DNA from: an uncultured Bacteroidales bacterium
GTDB lineage: Bacteria; Bacteroidota; Bacteroidia; Bacteroidales; Muribaculaceae
Length of the DNA: 45,346 nt
Direction: 5' to 3'
NCBI GenBank assembly: GCA_902772455.1
Contig: CACYAW010000044.1
Span: 1-45,346, forward strand
Below, one piece after another: positions 42,279 to 45,346 of this stretch (within the stretch, counting starts at the first letter, position 1; each line of letters starts with the position of its first letter). The notes beneath the pieces are model-generated. The model did no database searches, was not told the DNA's origin, and worked only from the letters and a program-made list of their open reading frames with translations. The position numbers and the translations under genes are program-made.

Positions 42279-42310
42279 CAAAGGTAGATTATTTTTCATT
42301 TTCAACCAAG
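42279..42310 (-). promoter_or_regulatory. Promoter of the NdpA-like operon (promoter/hairpin repeat copy)
   Basis: Minus-strand TACCTTTG (42,279-42,286) with CTTG (42,307-42,310) and a 20-bp spacer. The surrounding ACAAAGGTAG, ATTTTTC and ACCAAGGAAAT blocks match the elements at 28,177 and 38,406. The leader to the ATG at 42,111 would be about 160 nt. I see no gene in 42,112-42,584. Confidence 0.65.
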
Positions 42311-42499
42311 GAAATCCATACGAAAATCTAAGCTTTTTCCTTTTTGTGATTCCCACATATGGCACAGCATTGGTCTATCCTTGCTGCGTGAATCAGTTTT
42401 TCGTCTGTTTTTGGGGCAAGATCCTAAAAAAGTTGTAAATATGCCTTCACCATTATACTTATGGGTATAAACCAGCAAAAGACCAATGGACAACGACAT

Positions 42500-42563
42500 A
42501 ACAAACTCCTTCATGGTTAAATGAGCTTTGGTCGGTTTGCAAGAACCGCTAAGGAGTTTTGTT
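42500..42563. promoter_or_regulatory. Inverted repeat just upstream of the helicase gene
   Basis: AACAAACTCCTT (42,500-42,511) plus GGTT (42,515-42,518) pair with AACC (42,544-42,547) plus AAGGAGTTTTGTT (42,551-42,563), with symmetrical 3-nt gaps. It ends 21 bp before the helicase ATG. It could be an attenuator, an operator, or a structure hiding the AAGGAG sequence. Confidence 0.55.
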
Positions 42564-42584
42564 AATACATTAAATCTCTTGCAT

Positions 42585-45152
42585 ATGGAGATAGGAATAT
42601 ATGAGCAGATAATCAACCAATTATTCGAGGAGAAAATCTCTTCGATGGATCGAACGCGATTCTATATTGGTGAAAGAGTCATTGAAAGACATGAGGTAGC
42701 TAAATTGCTCTCGATGTATCTTACGAGCATTTTTGAACAAGTACTTGCTGATATAGCCGATACTAATGTTGATGATGAGGAAGATAATCATCAGAATAAT
42801 TCCGTAAAGAAAGGCATAGAACTAGCCAACACGATTATACGCAAGTTGGTTAAGGAGTTTCATTTGGAATCGGGTAATTTGTTGTCTGCACAGGCTAAGA
42901 TTTTGACGGCAGTCATTGATAAGACCCAATCAGACTACCCAGACCTAGCTAACCGCCTTAAAGAGATAATGCCGTTACAGGGCTTAGTAAACGGTGCCCT
43001 ATTTACGGGAAAAGGCATGAAGATGTATACTGAACTTCAAAAAGAGATTGCATCAGCTGATGAGATCTATTTGATGGTATCATTTATCAAAAAACGTGGT
43101 CTTGCCTTAATTCTACCACAACTTAAGGAATTCACCAATAGAGGAGGACTACTCAAGGTTATTACCACCACATATATGCAGGCTACCGATTACGACGCAG
43201 TCATGCAATTATCGGCTTTAAAGAATACTGAAATCAAGATCACCTATGACACGGCTTCAGAACGATTGCACGCAAAAGCCTATATTTTCCTTCGCAAAAC
43301 AGGATTCAACACTGCTTATATTGGCTCATCCAATCTTTCAGAACAAGCCCTAGACACTGGTGCTGAGTGGAACGTAAAAGTTACTCAGATGGAACAGCCC
43401 AGAATGATGAAAACCATCTTGGGCGCATTTGATGCATCCTGGTGGGCAGAAGGCTACGAAACGTTCATTAAAGGTGAAGATGATGAGCGGTTAAAGGCAG
43501 CTCTCAATGGAGTGACAAATAATGAGTTAGACTTTAGTCTGCTTCAACTAATACGTCCATTTGACTACCAGCAGGAGATCCTGGAACGGTTACAAGTTGA
43601 GCGAGAAGTCAGAGGCCACTGGCGGAACCTTGTTGTTGCTGCAACAGGTACCGGTAAGACCGTAATGGCGGCTAGCGACTATAAGGCTTTTGCAGAGAGT
43701 CATGAACGAGCTCGCTTACTATTTGTGGCTCATCGTGAAGAAATCCTACGGCAAAGCCTCAAGACGTTTAGACTTGTTCTCAATGACTATAACTTTGGAG
43801 AGAAGTGGTTCGGAGGTGAAGAACCGACTAACTATGAATACGTATTCGCTTCTAAAGATACGTTGAACAACCGTCTGGATGGTTTGCAGTTGCCTGAGGA
43901 CTATTATGACTACATTGTCATTGATGAGGTTCACCATGCAGCAGCTTCAAGCTATCGCAAGATCATCAATTATTTTAAGCCGAAAATCCTTCTTGGTCTG
44001 ACAGCAACTCCCGAGCGCATGGATGGTGAGGATATTACCCAGGATTTTGATGGAACCATTTCTGCAGAAATCCGGCTTGATGATGCGTTGAACAAGAGGC
44101 TGCTTGCTCCATTCTATTATTATGGCATCACAGACTCTGTGGATTATTCAGAGGTGGCTTGGGACAAAGGGCACTATGTGGCATCAGAATTGTCTCGTAT
44201 ATATACCTACAATGATGCACGTACTGCTGTAATTCTGAAGTCACTTGAGAGATATCTTCCCGACATAAGAAGTGTCAGGGCTTTATGTTTCTGTGTTGAC
44301 CAGCAGCACGCTAAATTCATGGCCTCAAAGTTCACGCTTTGCGGTTTGGAGGCAGATTACCTAACCAGTGAAAATGCACCTATGCGAGCTGTCCTCTATA
44401 ACCGGTTGAAGAACAAGGAAATCAACTACCTGTTTGTTGTGGATATGTTCAACGAGGGTGTTGATATTCCTGAGGTTGATACGATATTGTTCCTTCGTCC
44501 AACCGAGAGTCTTACGGTGTTCATCCAGCAATTTGGTCGAGGCCTGCGTAAAGCAGAAGGCAAGACGCATGTGGATATCTTCGACTATGTGGGAAACAGC
44601 CGAGCTGAGTTCAACTATACCGACCGCATGAGAGTGATGCTGGGCCGTACGTCGATGAGCGTAGTAGAAGAAATGGAGCGTGATTGTCCTCATTTACCGT
44701 TAGGGTGCCGCATTATGCTTGAGCCCAAGGCAAAAGAGTATATCATGAGCAACATCAGAGGTGCCGTTCAACGCTTCACTGCAAGGCGAATTAATTCTCT
44801 AGTGCAGAATTTCGAAAGGAACCACTCTGTACCTCTCACGCTCACCAACTTCGTCAAGATTTATCAAATTCCATTGGACAAACTTTATCGTGGGAGAACT
44901 TGGAATCAGCTCATGTTTGACAATGAAATTGAACATGAAAAATCCCAGTTCAATGAAGAACTGGGTCGCGCAGTGTTCCGTAAGTGGCTGGCAACTGATT
45001 CATATAGTTATCTGAGTTTTATTGAGCAGCTGGCTCAAAAAAACTTTAGGGTGCAAGTCGATCAGTTGAATCGCATCGACCAAGCCGTTTCTCCAGCCTT
45101 CAAGAAATGGTTGATGCTTTGGCGGCTGATCGCTGCTTCTGTGAAGAACTGA
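42585..45152 (+). CDS. PLD-nuclease/superfamily II helicase, C-terminus frameshifted
   Basis: The 855-residue protein has a phospholipase-D-type nuclease region (about 150-260) with the HxK motif LHAKAYIF (about 229) and IGSSNLSEQA. A full SF2 helicase core follows: FDYQQEI, Walker A AATGTGKTV (about 352), DEVHH (about 447), LTATPERMDG, VDMFNEGVDIPEVD and QQFGRGLRKAEG (about 647). This architecture occurs in defence islands and in proteins ending in a DUF3427 domain. The frame stops at 45,152, but an overlapping frame stays open to the window end with a plausible continuation, so the gene looks frameshifted. I chose the ATG at 42,585 over an upstream in-frame TTG at 42,528. It diverges from the NdpA-like operon. 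Confidence 0.85.
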   Translation: MEIGIYEQIINQLFEEKISSMDRTRFYIGERVIERHEVAKLLSMYLTSIFEQVLADIADTNVDDEEDNHQNNSVKKGIELANTIIRKLVKEFHLESGNLLSAQAKILTAVIDKTQSDYPDLANRLKEIMPLQGLVNGALFTGKGMKMYTELQKEIASADEIYLMVSFIKKRGLALILPQLKEFTNRGGLLKVITTTYMQATDYDAVMQLSALKNTEIKITYDTASERLHAKAYIFLRKTGFNTAYIGSSNLSEQALDTGAEWNVKVTQMEQPRMMKTILGAFDASWWAEGYETFIKGEDDERLKAALNGVTNNELDFSLLQLIRPFDYQQEILERLQVEREVRGHWRNLVVAATGTGKTVMAASDYKAFAESHERARLLFVAHREEILRQSLKTFRLVLNDYNFGEKWFGGEEPTNYEYVFASKDTLNNRLDGLQLPEDYYDYIVIDEVHHAAASSYRKIINYFKPKILLGLTATPERMDGEDITQDFDGTISAEIRLDDALNKRLLAPFYYYGITDSVDYSEVAWDKGHYVASELSRIYTYNDARTAVILKSLERYLPDIRSVRALCFCVDQQHAKFMASKFTLCGLEADYLTSENAPMRAVLYNRLKNKEINYLFVVDMFNEGVDIPEVDTILFLRPTESLTVFIQQFGRGLRKAEGKTHVDIFDYVGNSRAEFNYTDRMRVMLGRTSMSVVEEMERDCPHLPLGCRIMLEPKAKEYIMSNIRGAVQRFTARRINSLVQNFERNHSVPLTLTNFVKIYQIPLDKLYRGRTWNQLMFDNEIEHEKSQFNEELGRAVFRKWLATDSYSYLSFIEQLAQKNFRVQVDQLNRIDQAVSPAFKKWLMLWRLIAASVKN

Positions 45153-45346
45153 AGGAGGTGTTGCCATTGCTGCTGCAAGATAAGGTTGCTTTAGAGAAGC
45201 CTGACAATTCACAACTTGTCGACTTCCCTCTCAAACTGCATGGCGTATATACAAAGGCTCAGATTCAAGTGGCTATTGGAACGTCAACACTCGGCAAAAA
45301 ATCTTCATCTCGAGAAGGTGTGGAACGTAATAGAAAAATAAATGTT
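45089..45346 (+). pseudogene. Out-of-frame continuation of the helicase (DUF3427-like start), cut by the window end
   Basis: Reading from 45,089 in a different frame gives FSSLQEMVDALAADR, then CEELKEVLPLLLQDKV and FPLKLHGVYTKAQIQVAIG. It has no stop for 86 codons to the edge. The Y-T-x-x-Q-I-x-x-A-x-G pattern resembles the start of the DUF3427 domain that usually ends such helicases. It has no start of its own, so it is best read as the displaced C-terminus of the preceding gene. Confidence 0.65.

Overview
The window looks like a chromosomal segment of a Bacteroidales bacterium, probably a gut or oral Prevotellaceae or Muribaculaceae relative. The evidence is: many promoters of the Bacteroidota type (TAnnTTTG at -7 with a TTTG-like box 19-20 bp upstream), weak Shine-Dalgarno sites, two Bacteroidota-type outer-membrane beta-barrel receptors, several 'MAQ'-type exported proteins, and the acpP-fabF-rnc order. 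No integrase, tRNA or rRNA gene was recognised.

Positions 1 to about 27,950 are GC-rich core genome. They hold queA, a Ser/Arg-rich exported protein, a TPR protein overlapping ribonuclease Z, acpP-fabF-rnc, a small membrane protein, a lipoprotein, two tandem paralogous outer-membrane receptors, a set of related small membrane proteins (three together at 16.0-17.8 kb and one at 23.0-23.7 kb), a DUF2975/XRE pair with palindromic operators, a YbjQ protein, a Fic protein sitting between 27-bp direct repeats, a GH31 glycosidase, dnaB, a membrane-anchored CbbX-like AAA+ ATPase and a gene broken by an in-frame amber codon. Intergenic regions carry heptamer arrays, a MITE-like element, a promoter-terminator pair that may encode a small RNA, and two copies of a sigma-54 promoter module.

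From about 28,150 to the end the base composition turns clearly AT-rich and the gene content becomes that of an accessory or defence island. On the plus strand eight tightly packed genes (28,742-38,286) encode a NitT/TauT-type ABC transporter (ATPase, permease, lipoprotein), a MoaA-like radical SAM enzyme, a methyltransferase, a GHKL-ATPase (degenerate histidine-kinase-like) protein, a PtuA-like ABC/AAA ATPase and a PtuB-like HNH nuclease. Convergent to it are three translationally coupled minus-strand genes (42,111-38,520): an NdpA-like protein, a three-pass membrane protein, and a second NdpA-family protein. I do not recognise this trio as a described system. A PLD-nuclease/superfamily II helicase follows, frameshifted near 45,090 and running off the window.

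A related promoter/hairpin sequence occurs at the start of both operons, at a further minus-strand site, and as the terminator between the operons, which suggests common regulation or a shared mobile origin. The best candidates for an undescribed system are the NdpA/membrane/NdpA trio and the GHKL-ATPase-HNH set with its linked transporter, radical SAM and methyltransferase genes.
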